Shown here one piece after another: positions 46,176-57,811 of a DNA stretch of 64,000 nt. Source of the DNA: Fasciolopsis buskii (taxonomy: Eukaryota; Platyhelminthes; Trematoda; Plagiorchiida; Fasciolidae); assembly GCA_008360955.1 (NCBI GenBank), contig LUCM01009796.1:1-64000 (forward strand). Direction: 5' to 3'. Below the pieces are notes generated by a model, which did no database searches, was not told the origin of the DNA, and worked only from the letters and a program-made list of their open reading frames with translations. Position numbers and translations under genes: made by a program. Position 1 is the stretch's first letter, and every line of letters begins with the position of its first letter.

Positions 46176-48435
46176 GTCAGTTGTTTGTGTGCGTCAAGGC
46201 TCACTGGCTAGTCGCCTCTAGTTTCTTGGTTACATTCTTCGCTTTTTGTTCTTCATTTCGACCGATGCCCCCGCTTGCCTTGTCACGAAAATCGGAGGAA
46301 TTGAGGAAAAAGTAATTCCGATTCTGCCCGTAAGCTTAAAGCTAATCAGGGTCCAGACCCACGGGACACTCACCTGATCCCGTTGAGATTTGTCAGTCTA
46401 AAATGATCTGATATCGGACCATCATCGCCATTCCAGATGGATTATCGGAGCGTAATGCCTGATTAATTCAGGTTGGAAATCAATCTCCTAATTTTGCGAA
46501 CCAGAGCAAGTTTCTTTGGTCAACTTTGTTATAAACGACTAATTGCATGCACAGACAGCTCAAAACCGTGCGCAGACCAAGTGATATCCGAATGACTACG
46601 AAGGAAAACGATGAAGTTGCAAAATAAAAGAAAAAACACTGCGGATTTTCCACACATTGCAACTTCCACGTTCGTGCCACCGGCTGTCCACCAGTTTCTG
46701 GGTCTCGTCGATGGTCGAAGCAGAGGGCTAACCCAAGTCTTCTACCAAGAGAGAAAGATGACCTCAAGGTCTCGCAATTCAGTGGGAGCCGGTGATCAAT
46801 TTCTGTTAACACGCCTTCCGGATGAGGCCAGACATCCTGGGTGCACAATACACTAACCCACACCAGAGGCCACTGACTACTTGCTTCGTATGTCGTCCGT
46901 GCTTGGTCTGAATGCAGTTTAGTCACCTGCCCCAGACCGGATATCAAATAACACGATGGAAATTGCCGAAAATTCGCCATTGCCTAAACAGTTGGGTAGG
47001 AACAATCAACCTCACGAAAATGTAGCAGGCAGGACTTGGTCAGCAGATACTGTCTGAGACGCACACCCGTTTAGGAGCATTTATAAGTACGTTTAATATT
47101 AGCAGCCATCCCGGGGTCAGGAGGATCCGTGAAGATCACACTGAAACATTCTGACAATTTGGAAAGCACTGCTCTATTTTGTTGACTGGATAAACTTTGG
47201 AGTTGTAAAGAATACGTTCCTCAGTTTTGGACTTTTTAATTCTGTCACACGTAGCTTCGACTTTAAGTCAACAACGGTTGTCCTTGAACGAGTTAAGGAT
47301 TGGTTCCACCACGTTTCGTTATACCAATTATGTTCAACTGTCATAAAGAATACTGCCAAAAGCACTTCACCCGGCCCTTTTTTTTTGCGCTGCACACAGG
47401 CCTTGTTACATCGAAACCGTAACAAACAGACGGAATTGATGCAAAAGGAGGGACGAAAAAAATATGCAGAATCAGTCAAACATGTCATCTCTATCAGAAT
47501 AATCCTTCACCTCACAGCACGTTCATTTTCTTCCATGATTTCTCCTTGAGCTGCTGTATCACTCGGTCGCCCAGTATGAAGTAAGGCTACTTATTCATTG
47601 CATAACTAGGCGCGACCTGCAAAGCAGCAGTGTTGTTCCAGATGATCGGTTCATGAGCCTCTTCTGATAAACCTTGGGAGTCGGTAATGACCTTACTTCG
47701 TTGGCAACCCACACTCAACAAGTCACTGTCATACAGAAAGCTTACCAAGAGAAGACAAATACGTTCTTAGTATTGTCACTGTGTTTTCGTGGCCACTTAT
47801 CTGGTGACCCTGGATCAACTTTATTTAGGACTAACCATCAACAGTGGTGATCTTCATCTATTCCGCAAGCCAGGGAGGCACTAGGTTGTTTACACATACC
47901 AAATATTTCCGCTTCGCTGCAATCCTTCTGCCTCATGATCTTTGATTTTTCTTCAGTTATTCGATGCTGCGAAAAAACGATCAAAACCAGAGCACAGCAG
48001 TATAATGTTAATGGCTGTGAGAACTGCACCGAATTGATGTATCATACAAAATGCGCAATCGCCAAAATAAAAGGTATTCTCAAACCATACTTTGTCACCG
48101 ATGTGACTAAAGCATTGCAGTTCAGCAGCGGGCTATCGTAAACAACCTGCTCCGAACCATAGACAACACACCAGCTGAACAGCGCAGTAGAAAAATACTT
48201 CTGGATAATCAACATTTTCGGTCCGCATAAAGATACATGAAGCTTTTTCCAACCGTGAGCCACTAGCGCTTCGCTTTCAGCCACTTCCCATTATCAATGA
48301 GTGAACAATACTGGCTTGCGAGCAGGGATTTCGTGTCTGTGCATGTCAGTCAGAGACAAAACGACCTGGTAAGTTGTCGGTGACATCGATTATGGTTAAA
48401 CAGTAGGACAAATCCCACTGACCGCTCCTTTTCTC
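45771..48435. other. Unassigned 2.7 kb region with an AT microsatellite
   Basis: Apart from the AT run at 46116-46173 no feature is recognised. A 166-codon minus-strand open frame (46480-46980) has an unremarkable composition and no motif, and I do not call it a gene. Confidence 0.3.
46116..46173. repeat. (AT)n microsatellite
   Basis: Uninterrupted alternating AT for close to 58 bases. Confidence 0.95.
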
Positions 48436-49850
48436 CCAGGGTTGCCCTTTACTAGAAAGATAGAACGTGTAAGGGGAAACAGGGAATGTTGTAGTAACAA
48501 CCAGGGAATACACCCTAACTGTACACAAATACACGGTTTCAATCATTCTGATTCGACAGAAAATGATAATACGCTCGTCATCATTTACGACTCGCTGCCA
48601 TATCCATCAGTGTCTACAGCTAGCTACGTGATGAACCTTTGGGATCACAACCACGAAGAAACGAAATACGCAGTTTACATAAATTTTCTGCAAATTTCCT
48701 AATTCTACACTGCCATGTCTTCTGATGACCTCCACATGACTTCTTTCACTGTGGGACGAACGCAAATAAAGTGGTCCCATGTGCAACACGTGACCCAACT
48801 AACGAAGTCTACTAAACTTCATACGCTGAAGTATCTAATAATAGCTTCCGAACCCCCACGTTACGCACTCGATCACTCTATTTAATCCTTGCAACATTAC
48901 GAAGATATCCGTGATCGAAAACATTCACGCAACGAACATCTCCGACACGCATATTCCATGTCTCCCAACCGTATAACAGACCCAAGAGCAGTATAACCCA
49001 GCACACACGAACTTTCAAATTCAGTAAAACATAAGGCTGACGTCACAAATGCTTCAGTACAGCATATGCCGGTTGGACCTTGGATATAGGCAGGCTCACT
49101 TCCGATATCGAGCTACCGTCCTTCGTCACGCAGCTAACGATGAAACTGAAGCGGTTGATAAGCGGCGTTCTTGTTCCCTGGATAAAAGATAAAAAGTGGT
49201 TGCACAGACGCAATCTTTTAGTCGTTTTGAGATTTTCTCTAGATCCTTCTAAACGCCTTCTTTTATTTCCATCTTGAGCGCCTTCCACTGATTTTTCATC
49301 GAGACTTTGTCCGTCCGTAACGGCTGTAAAGTGATCACAGTACGCAGCTCATCGCATCTTTCCTGCACTTGCAGAGCATCATCATTTAACCGATTTAGTG
49401 TTGTCTTCTTTGGGTGGGTAGAAAAACGAAGCCTAAAGCGAGCGCGCACATGAAGGTCGTCCGTATCGTTTATTTTACCAGTAATTATACCCCGAAATGT
49501 ACAACAATCCCCCACTGACGAAGGCCAGCGAGATCGCAAGACAGTATGGTCGATTTGGTTTGTTGTGCGACCGTCTAAGAAATTCACGAGTCGAGACTCG
49601 TTCCCATAAAGCTGGACTAGTCCGAGCCGCCCTATGATATGACGTGTGAATCTGTCCCAAGGGAGGCTGCGCTCGTTCCAGTCTTCCCCAACAAACGTTT
49701 TGAGACAACTGAATTTTGCAGCGAGTCGTAAAAGACATCCTCCGTTGTGTTGTCACCCACGTAAGTCGGCTCATAAACGGCCCTTGAGACAAGCTATAGC
49801 TATTCGGAGGATACTGGTTCCCAGGAAATCAATGTGATGTAAACTTTCTT
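48436..49850 (-). mobile_element. EN-RT LINE with the RT core deleted
   Basis: Minus-strand order: endonuclease from about 49790 (damaged YEPTYVGDN and SQGPFMSRL frames) through RTTNQIDHTVLRSRWPSS and DDLHVRARFRLRFSTHPKKT (49570-49420), then ALQVQERCDELRTV. At about 49250-49190 it jumps to the post-RT segment SCVTKDGSSISEVS, KVQPAYAVLKHL (49150-49043), LLLGLLYGWETWNMRVGDVR (near 48970) and VFDHGYLRNVARIK. It ends with the C-terminus to about 48436. The whole catalytic RT (roughly 1.2 kb in relatives) is missing. Confidence 0.75.
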
Positions 49851-50559
49851 ACTTAGGGCAGTTGCGATACTGTGGAGGCCACAGTTGTCCGTTGGCCCAC
49901 TGTGATGGAGCTAGTAGACAGTATCTGGCCCTGGAACCTTGATACATTATAAGCCCGTATCGAAGCGAACTTCTGAGAAACAAGCAAGATTTACGCTGTA
50001 GTGGTGTAGTGTCCGCATCATGATGCTCTAATTGCCCTTCTTACGTTTCAACAATTTGAGTTGACTTTCGAAAGAAAAATGTTATCTCCGCGATCGGGAT
50101 TCAAGGTACGTCACTCCCCAAGTAAGAAGGAGCATAACGAGGGCAAAGTCGTAAATATCAACAGAGAACCTCAGGAATAGGTTCAAAGTAGTGTCTCCAG
50201 CAACGTCCGGTCTTTTTGTTCGAGAATGCACCTCTAGTCTTTGCACATTCAAGCAGGACCTACAAGATAGCCAGACAGTTTTAGATTAAACGGTGATCAT
50301 CACCTGGTTCCCCCTTTTATAAAAACTTCGTCCATATGGCATCGAACGAAGAGCAATGATCTTGTTAGGTGGCGGGCCACATTCACCACATCATAGTGCC
50401 ATTTCAGGGAGCACGCCTGCCTGGCCACATTCTCTGCAGTGTCCGCTGCTTGCCCGCAACCACCTATTCAGTGATCTCACTTTATTCACGACTAACCAAA
50501 GTTTGGGTGTAATCCCTAAATCTGCAAATTGAGGGCGTGTCGGGTAGTATACAACTCTG
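49851..50559. other. Unassigned spacer
   Basis: No feature recognised. Confidence 0.3.
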
Positions 50560-50620
50560 CCCTGTTCTGATCTGCAGTTCCCACGCTGTTTAACGCTGAA
50601 CGACGATGACAATAGCAACT
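50560..50620 (+). mobile_element. LINE 3'-end tail fragment
   Basis: CGCTGTTTAACGCTGAACGA followed by CGATGACAA matches the 3' ends of the LINE copies at 1860-1905 and 9305-9345 and, more weakly, 25830-25860. Only the terminal few tens of bases are recognisable. Confidence 0.45.
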
Positions 50621-50779
50621 TAGTTTCTGCTTTTAATCGCTTGGATCAACTGTCTTCAATAACCTATGTGGCACCTTTCTAGGTATTGCGACCGACCATG
50701 GGTAGATGAACACAGAGAACGACACCGATGAAGAATGGGCCATCCGGCTTCTTTTGTCACACTGGAGTTGGAGCAGAGC

Positions 50780-52750
50780 AGTGTAAACTACCCAATAGAC
50801 AACGCTACGGTTTTACAGCTTCCCGGTTCAGTAAGACGTCTCATTTAATGAGGCCCTATATGGTTCGCCACTTAAAGTCTCAGGATCATGGATGCCGGTG
50901 TTCTCTCAAACTTACCGCAACAGCACACCATTATATGCGCAATTGTTTCCACGCCCCCACAGTGCACGTAAAAATTCAACAAAAACTCATTACTTTAATC
51001 AACATTTGCGCACTGAACTGCAACACTGATTCTGCTTACCAACTTTTCCAGTCTTCGCCTCTTGCCCTATCTTCAACTGAAACCCAAATCTCCCTTTCAT
51101 CAGATATCACAGACCTTCAGTTTCCTAACTACATCTTTCGTCCTTTTTTATTCCCGAAACAGGTGGCTGTGCTTTGATCCATCATTCAGCTGGCGCCTGT
51201 GACCAACAAATATTGACTTTCCTAATCGCGAGTTGAAACTTTGATTCCTCTACTTCAACTATTACTTTTGTTAACCTTCTCATTCCCCCTAACATTTATG
51301 TATGTATTAGGTTCAAGCATTGGCTGGTCATCAATATCCGACGAAATTTCAACGTTCACAACCGCGAGTGACAGGTACACTCCTCTGACACTTCAGTCAT
51401 GGAGCGCAAAGCCGAAAGATTCGCTGTGTTCAAAGATTTATCACAATTAACTGACCTCCACATGTATACCCGATCGAACTGGCAACCTTGCCCACACTTT
51501 TGAGCTTATTCTCACTTCAGTCCATTCCCTTTACCCGAATGTTCCTATTCTCCTCCGTCTTGACTCATCGAACCATTGCGTCATGACAACCTGCGTTAAC
51601 TTTACCAGACACAACTTTCCATTCTCCTCAGGACACATTTTGGCGTTACAGTTCAACCGACTGGGAAGGTTTCCGCGATTTATTAGCCTCCTAGCCCTGG
51701 ACTGGTTGCTGCTTTACTTTAGACGCTTCCACATCCGTTTCAAACTTAATCAACATTCTTCCTCAAGCCAAGAATCTATTTTTCCAAACCAGGCAAACCC
51801 GAATCCCCCAAACGGTTCAGTCACGCACGCAACCGTGCTGAATGCTTGAAGATCTCAACGTTTCGCCTCCACCACTGCGTACAAAGCTGCGAATAACAGT
51901 TCAGCAACTACAGAGAAAGACGAAGAACGCTTCGCCCACTACGAAGCAGCATGTCTACTCTCGTTCACCAGTAGTAGCCAAAAAATTCTCTCGCTAAAGC
52001 ATTCTTTCACAATTGCTGCCCCTTCAATCTTCCTCTCATATGCAATTTCTCCGATGAATTTGTTTGAAAACCACTCAAGAAACCTGAGACGTTTTGCTTC
52101 CCGATTTGTCTCCAATTTTTCTTCAAGCCATTATTCCACTGTCCCTCTTTTCCTGCCTACTGTTAGCTCTAGAAAGATTCCCCAAGCAGTGTGTCCTTTG
52201 AATGTTCCCAAACTACCCGGTCTGGACGATATTCCATTAACGGCCTTAAAGTATGTCAATCTGAATTGGCTCCTCTCTTACGTCTCTTGTCTTCCTCTCA
52301 AACTGGCTACCTTTCCGACCACATGAAACGCGCCACAATTTTTTGACCCAAACAACTATCTTCTGCGTTTATTCACACTTGTTATTTCGAAAGTACTTGA
52401 AACTGTCGTCTCCAACTGAGTTCACATCTCGAACGCGCAGGATCACTCAGCGACCGCCAATATGGTTTTCGATCTCGCCGTTCAATTGGCGATCTACTGG
52501 CCCTCGTCTCACACTCCTGGTCGACCTTAATAGACAACCACCGAGAAGCTAATCTGGTCTCGCTGGGCTTTTCCAAGATCCCTGATCGAGTTTGGTAAGA
52601 AAGTCTTCTGGCGGAACTCTCTGCGTTCGGATTCTCCTCGTCGCTTAGACACCAAGTTTTCTCAGTAAGTGACCCACTGACGTCCGGATTGATGGGGTCC
52701 CGTGACATGCAGCGTCTCAACTACTCTGGCCTTGCAACACGACGGAAGAG
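50780..52750 (+). mobile_element. CR1-like LINE remnant, copy 2
   Basis: Same element as 14420-16385. The endonuclease start is better preserved here (NICALNCNTDSAYQLFQSSP at about 50998-51057, then SDITDLQFPNYIFRPFLFPK). From about 51470 to 52400 it is almost base-for-base identical to copy 1, including VPKLPGLDDIPLTALK and the linker. Beyond 52440, RQYGFRSRR-type sequence, GDLLALVSHSW-type sequence split by frameshift, and WRNSLRSDSPRRLDT can be followed. A 27-base difference at about 51735-51765 separates the copies. Many stops; dead element. Confidence 0.78.
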
Positions 52751-53189
52751 TCAGTTGACTGTCCAGATGACTGCGGACAGACAACTTTCCGGGTTTCTCA
52801 AGTTAAGTTTATTTGTAACAGCCACACAATAAGCGCGGATGATCCAGATAACGTTGCTAATACACGGACAGTCAGAAATAGTAGAGCTGATTAAACATCG
52901 TGAACATGACGACCTTAAAATGATTTGCTCGTTAGATTAATTTATTCCTTCAGCGGGAGTGAACACTTAATTTGCTAACTGCCCGTCGGGAGTATTAGTT
53001 TCTTGGGGAATACGCTGATTGTAAGTGCATGTGGTTCACTGGGGACGACGGTCGTTGCATTATTCCCCCAATTATAAGAAATATGCTCCGCCACTAAAAG
53101 TTTTACTGAGTAGAAAAAACGTCAATGCTTATTTCTCAGTTCAAGTTCATGGGTGGCTAGTTGCCCGCTGTTTTTGTAATTGCTATTCT
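52751..53189. other. Unassigned spacer
   Basis: Exon-like signals (TTTATTCCTTCAG near 52955, GTAAGT near 53021) flank a segment with no open frame, so no gene is called. Confidence 0.3.
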
Positions 53190-53525
53190 GCAGGATGACA
53201 GAAACCAAGAAACACGTGGACTAAGTCAAGACGAAACTGGCGTGTGCCAAACGTGGACGAGGCATGGTTGACCCCTATGGAAAGAACTCACGCTCAAGTT
53301 CAACCAGGTACTCTAATCCAACCAACTAAAGTGCCGATCCATACCAGTAAACTTCAATTACCCAGATGAACGTTTTTAAGCTTTGTGCGACGGCGCCTGG
53401 TGGATTCAGAAACAGGCCAAGGACGACAAATCTCCGCCAAGTGATTTGACAGCACCTTTGGAATCACCTGTCAAAAAGCAGCGGAAGCTGCTGCCAGCTG
53501 TCAATACAAGCACGAACGGAAAATG
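53190..53525 (+). CDS. Candidate exons, unknown nuclear-type protein
   Basis: A good acceptor (TTTTTGTAATTGCTATTCTGCAG, ending about 53192 as a run of less than 25 with spacing) precedes a segment whose later part reads KTKLACAKRGRGMVDPYG and ends at AG/GTACTC near 53307. A second segment from about 53385 reads AWWIQKQAKDDKSPPSDL and SPVKKQRKLLPAVNTSTNGK before TGA at 53523-53525; the KKQRK cluster would suit a nuclear protein. The first segment has an in-frame TAA near its start and an alternative frame in the second also looks protein-like, so the model is unproven. No transposon motif seen. Confidence 0.22.
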
Positions 53526-54043
53526 AATTTACATTCAGATAAAACGTCGCCCGAATAGTATAACTAAAAATAACGTGCATTAGCTTTGCATTATTTTTCA
53601 ACCAATGGGCATATTGAAAAGCAATATGGCGTGAAAACCTCCCAGGTCATTTCTGGCCACATGTGCGATTTGTCACGAAAGCATTTCTTTCATCTAACTA
53701 CGACGAAATCACCTACTAATATGTGGCCATGCAATTCCTATTGACCGGAGACAAGGTAACCTCAGAGGTTGCTAATTTCTCTGGGAGACCAAGATGCGCA
53801 AAATTTAATCCGAATTTTACTGTAGTCGCCCAAGCAAGATACTGTTTGTTTTGGAACAATTTGTTCACTTACACTTAGTTCTCAAAACGGCCAAGTCCCA
53901 CTACAATGACCAGAGACATCAGCAGGTTATCCGAAAGCACAAATGGTTGCGATAATCATGCTAGTGCATACTCATCTGTAACAGCAGGCAAAATTAACGG
54001 CAGGTGCGGAAACGTTACAAAGCAATTAGGTTCGGTGCAGTAG

Positions 54044-54977
54044 GTGGTTGGAATGGAGTGGTACACGCAAAGCGAAAAACTACGGACAGATTTCTCATTT
54101 CCAGGACAGGCACTGAAAGAATCCGACTTGGAAGTCACACAAAAGAAAAATCGTCGACAGCCGGTAAGCCCAATATATTACGGGAATCCCTCCTCAGGAC
54201 TGCGTACGGTGAAACGACCTCGTTTACGTGCCCCTACTGATGACGGGAGTAATGACGAGACACACTAACGAGGCCTATTGCTAGGGCGCATACAAAGTGG
54301 CCTTCGAGAGAACAAAACCCGACGCGGGTGATCGCTGTTAATTCACAAACCTACCGACTTCAAGATTTTAAAACAAAATAAAAGCCGTTCTTCGACGAGA
54401 CAGCTTCGAAAACACCACTGTTCCAGCCATAGAAGCTATCCTCAAATTGGATGGAAGAGGTCATCCGCGTCGGTAGTACACAGTGTTCGTAAACCTGAAC
54501 TCGGACTTTAGTATAGGACCCCACTGGGGAACCCCAATTTGTTGAATTAGACGTTGTTTCAGCTGTAACAGCAAATCTCCAGTTCGATCGCCAAAAATAC
54601 ATTTTGCACCTCACAGTCTCCATTGCCTTTGGATCACACTTGTGAGGACAAGCTCATTTCTAATAACAAATCACGGCTCGTTATTTATGGCACTTGAGCC
54701 TTCTTCGAGGACCCAGACAACAAGCAATTTTTTTCGCCAAACGGAGAGCTGTTTGTAGATACACCTCATTTTATTGAACAATGCTACTTACTTAAACAGA
54801 CCATGTAGCCACCAAATGATGCGTCCAAACAAGGAGCAAATTATTGGTCTCGCTCAACTGTACGAGGATAAAAATCGCAGGAACTCTATAACTTCAGTGT
54901 CACTAGACCCATTCCATTTCGCCCACTATTTCCTTGGGCCCGAAATCGGGACACATAATGAGCAGTATGACAGGTAA
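54044..54977 (+). CDS. Candidate exon cluster, unknown product
   Basis: Three plus-strand open pieces free of transposon motifs. 54044-54268: MEWYTQSEKLRTDFSF, KKNRRQPVSPIYYG and KRPRLRAPTDDG to a TAA, with an internal CAGCCG/GTAAGC donor-like site at about 54155. 54525-54650: VELDVVSAVTANLQFDRQ. 54780-54974: KEQIIGLAQLYEDKNRR and DPFHFAHYFLGPEIG, ending at a GACAG/GTAATC donor. Codon choice looks coding in each, but a continuous splice model could not be made and the segments may be unrelated. No family recognised. Confidence 0.22.
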
Positions 54978-56999
54978 TCATAAATGCCAACGTACACGCA
55001 CAGTTGCCCTAGGGGTATGCGTCAATTAAGTAGATCCGATGACACGCGTATACTTGTTGAGTCGTCGTTTGCAAGTTGGGGGACGCAATCGGGATTTGGT
55101 TGATCAACTTAGTAAGCCGTCTCTTCCACGAGGTGAAAAGAGAGGACTCTTTCGTTACTAAGGGGTTGAGGATGAATAATTCTGTGATAGAATTTAGTTA
55201 CCCATGACCTCAGGCCAATCATTTGGAAAGAATTCCAACGTACAAACCCCGGTTTTCTCTGCTTAAACGCGTTTTATGCTACCACAGTGAGGCTGAAAAA
55301 TAACCATAAAAGGTATCAGTAAGTAAGGTGTAGCAACCGCCGGTGACTCCTGTCTACCCTCATCGAGTCAGTTAGTCCAAATCGCCATCATTCTTACTCA
55401 ATAAGGCAACTTCACTTACCGCAATAAGGTATCTGACGTTCGCCATCAACAATGACTATCAATGGTGGCTTCCTGATGCCCCAAGGACACTCAGTGGCAT
55501 TTGAAAAGAAAATTTTGCCTAAATTCGAGCCGTTGTAAATACCATGCTGATGGGTGTACCTTGGAATAAGGAGTCACTGGAAAAATCGGTCAATAATCGA
55601 AAAAACCGTTGGCACGAACTACAATCGGGGGGAACTGCAAAGTTGACGTGATGATGAGCAGACGTCTAATTATTTTTACTGATGAAAACGAGGGACGGCT
55701 CTGAACCCTCGGAAAACTCCTCCGGCAATTTTACTAAATCTTCGGTGAGCACGAATCCAGCATTTTCCACAGGCGATGCCTCATTAAAGCACCAGAACAC
55801 AATGAGCAAAACACACGAACAAACGCTGCGCCTATGTGGCATTGTATGAATTACACCATTTCAAGGTCAAGCACGTGCAATTCCGGTTGGATTGCAAGAC
55901 TACGGGGAGATGCCTGATCTTCCAGGGTCTTGCACGGAACTCTCCTTGGGCCAGGCGATGCTTCGACAACAGAAGGATTGAAGCTTTTTTAGCTCTTATT
56001 GTGGGATTGCGAATCGCGTATGTGACTCGGGTCATCTGTTAGTGACATCCGCTTTTCTCCACCATATTCTTCAGCCCAAAGTTGATTTGAATTCACTTTA
56101 GTTGTACAAGGCAATACTGACCCCAGAGGTCAATCGATAGTCCAGAGCTCTTTTGGTGACTTGCACAAAATGTGGCGTTCACCACTGTCAATTTTGTTCT
56201 CCATTTCCAAGTTGGCTTGCGGCCGAAAACCCAAGCCAGCTAAGATAAACTAATAAAAACCTCTTGCCTACTTTTAAGGGACAAAACATACGCTATGCTC
56301 AGGCTCCGTTGTTTTATGGCATCATCCTTGCATATTCTCACCGTTCAATCTGCTTTGCAACACCCCGCATCCTAGCTCGCCAATACCTGAAAAATTTCCT
56401 ACCTCATCTTCTCCAGCAGTGTGCCAAAAGCGCTGGCGCCTTCGGTATTTGTAACTTCTGATTATAACCTAAGGGAATCTCAAACCACTACAATGTGAAA
56501 AAGCGTGCTGTCCTGGGGCGGAACGTCAATTTTCCCACCGGGTAGCCTATTTAACCGACTGTCTTCCCGTTGTACCGGACGAGCATCAGGGTGGCCTGTA
56601 CCGCGATCGTATCGAGCCGAGTAAGGGTGACGCACAAGTGGTCACAAAGATTAAGAGCAAGAAAACGTAATACGCGATTCGCATCACGGCAATCGGTTCA
56701 ACAAGCTGGTGAGCCCGACTTAGCTAACTGGCCCCGTGGGTCTATAGTCCTTTTGCTGGCTCCCTGTTTACCTATTTTTCAAGGATAAATATCACCTTTG
56801 TTTTTTGTCGCGTTTGCGAACTTCTTTTACATGCTGGTTTTTACCGGCTCCTATGTTCTGTGGGTGGTCTTCGGCACGTTTTGCTTACGTTGCTTCCTAC
56901 GTTTCCAAATATGGTGCCATGTCCACGGATCGAAAACCGTCAACGGACTCAAAAGTAGGGAGATAACTCTTTAAATGCCCTTGTTCATGCTGTACGACC
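54978..56999. other. Unassigned region upstream of gypsy copy 2
   Basis: May contain the 5' LTR and gag start of the gypsy element that becomes readable near 57000, but I found no matching LTR pair in the window. The open frames 55836-56042 and 56570-56788 match nothing recognised. Confidence 0.3.
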
Positions 57000-57811
57000 C
57001 TCAACTCTGGTTTACTTTAGCTGAATAGGAGCCCGAGAATTAGAGAACAACTGGCGACATCAGCCATTTTAGATGGGTGGCTGGCCTTCTTCCTCCTCAT
57101 GTAACCCTTTAGGTCAATGACGTCATTGTATCGTCGCGCGTTTACGGCGCATTGAAAGAAGCAGTCACATCCCAGAATGCCTTTATTTAAGATCGACAAA
57201 TCCAATATCTCCTTCAAGAGATCGGAAGTAAGAGGCCCGCAGAACTATTGCGTTAAATGTGGCGTCTTAGAGGCGGAACGTTCGGCAAAGACCCGATTCT
57301 AAGAGAGCTATGGCTTCAACGGCCTCGATCACATTTATTTCCCTTGCTTAACACTGACAGAAATTATTCATTATAGGGGGCGGCCAAAATCACTGATGAC
57401 ATTATGCCTTGCGCTATAGCCCAGACGTTTCAGCACTGAATAATTTATCATCCCTCAGAACTAAGTCTTCATCCTTGGAGGATGAACTTACAACTATTTT
57501 GACGAGCATCGACGGGTAGCTCCAGCGCCTAACAGTCGGCAGAGATTAGTGACGACATCGGTTCAGTTCGCGTCACAGCAGACGCGGTGGCTGTTCTCCC
57601 AAGCGAAATATTTTGCCATCCGAAGAAGGTTAATGCAAGTGCTATGAAAACTTTGGAGTCTTATCAAAAAGTTGTTCTTCGGTTGCACATTTCCAGGCAA
57701 GAAACAGGTAAATAAGATACCCGGTTCATGGTGGCGTTACACCACACCAGGCTAGCTACTAATTGTCGCCAACCTAACGTCAAAGACTTGACAAATAACG
57801 GGCTACTCCTG
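57000..57811 (+). mobile_element. Ty3/gypsy copy 2, gag and start of protease
   Basis: In broken frames: SNISFKRSEVRGPQ, then LQEIGSKRPAELLR and LRELWLQRPRSH (57200-57330), the conserved gag phrase of CsRn1-like gypsy elements (usual LLRELWLQRLP.....). The sequence continues through a linker to NNGLLLVDTG at 57782-57811, the protease active-site triad D-T-G. The reading stops there at the tail of an inserted LINE and resumes at about 60951. No zinc knuckle was identified. Confidence 0.7.

Noticed and set aside
46480..46980. 166-codon minus-strand open frame
   Set aside because: No recognisable domain, no splice context, and the opposite strand also has an open frame; not enough for a gene call.
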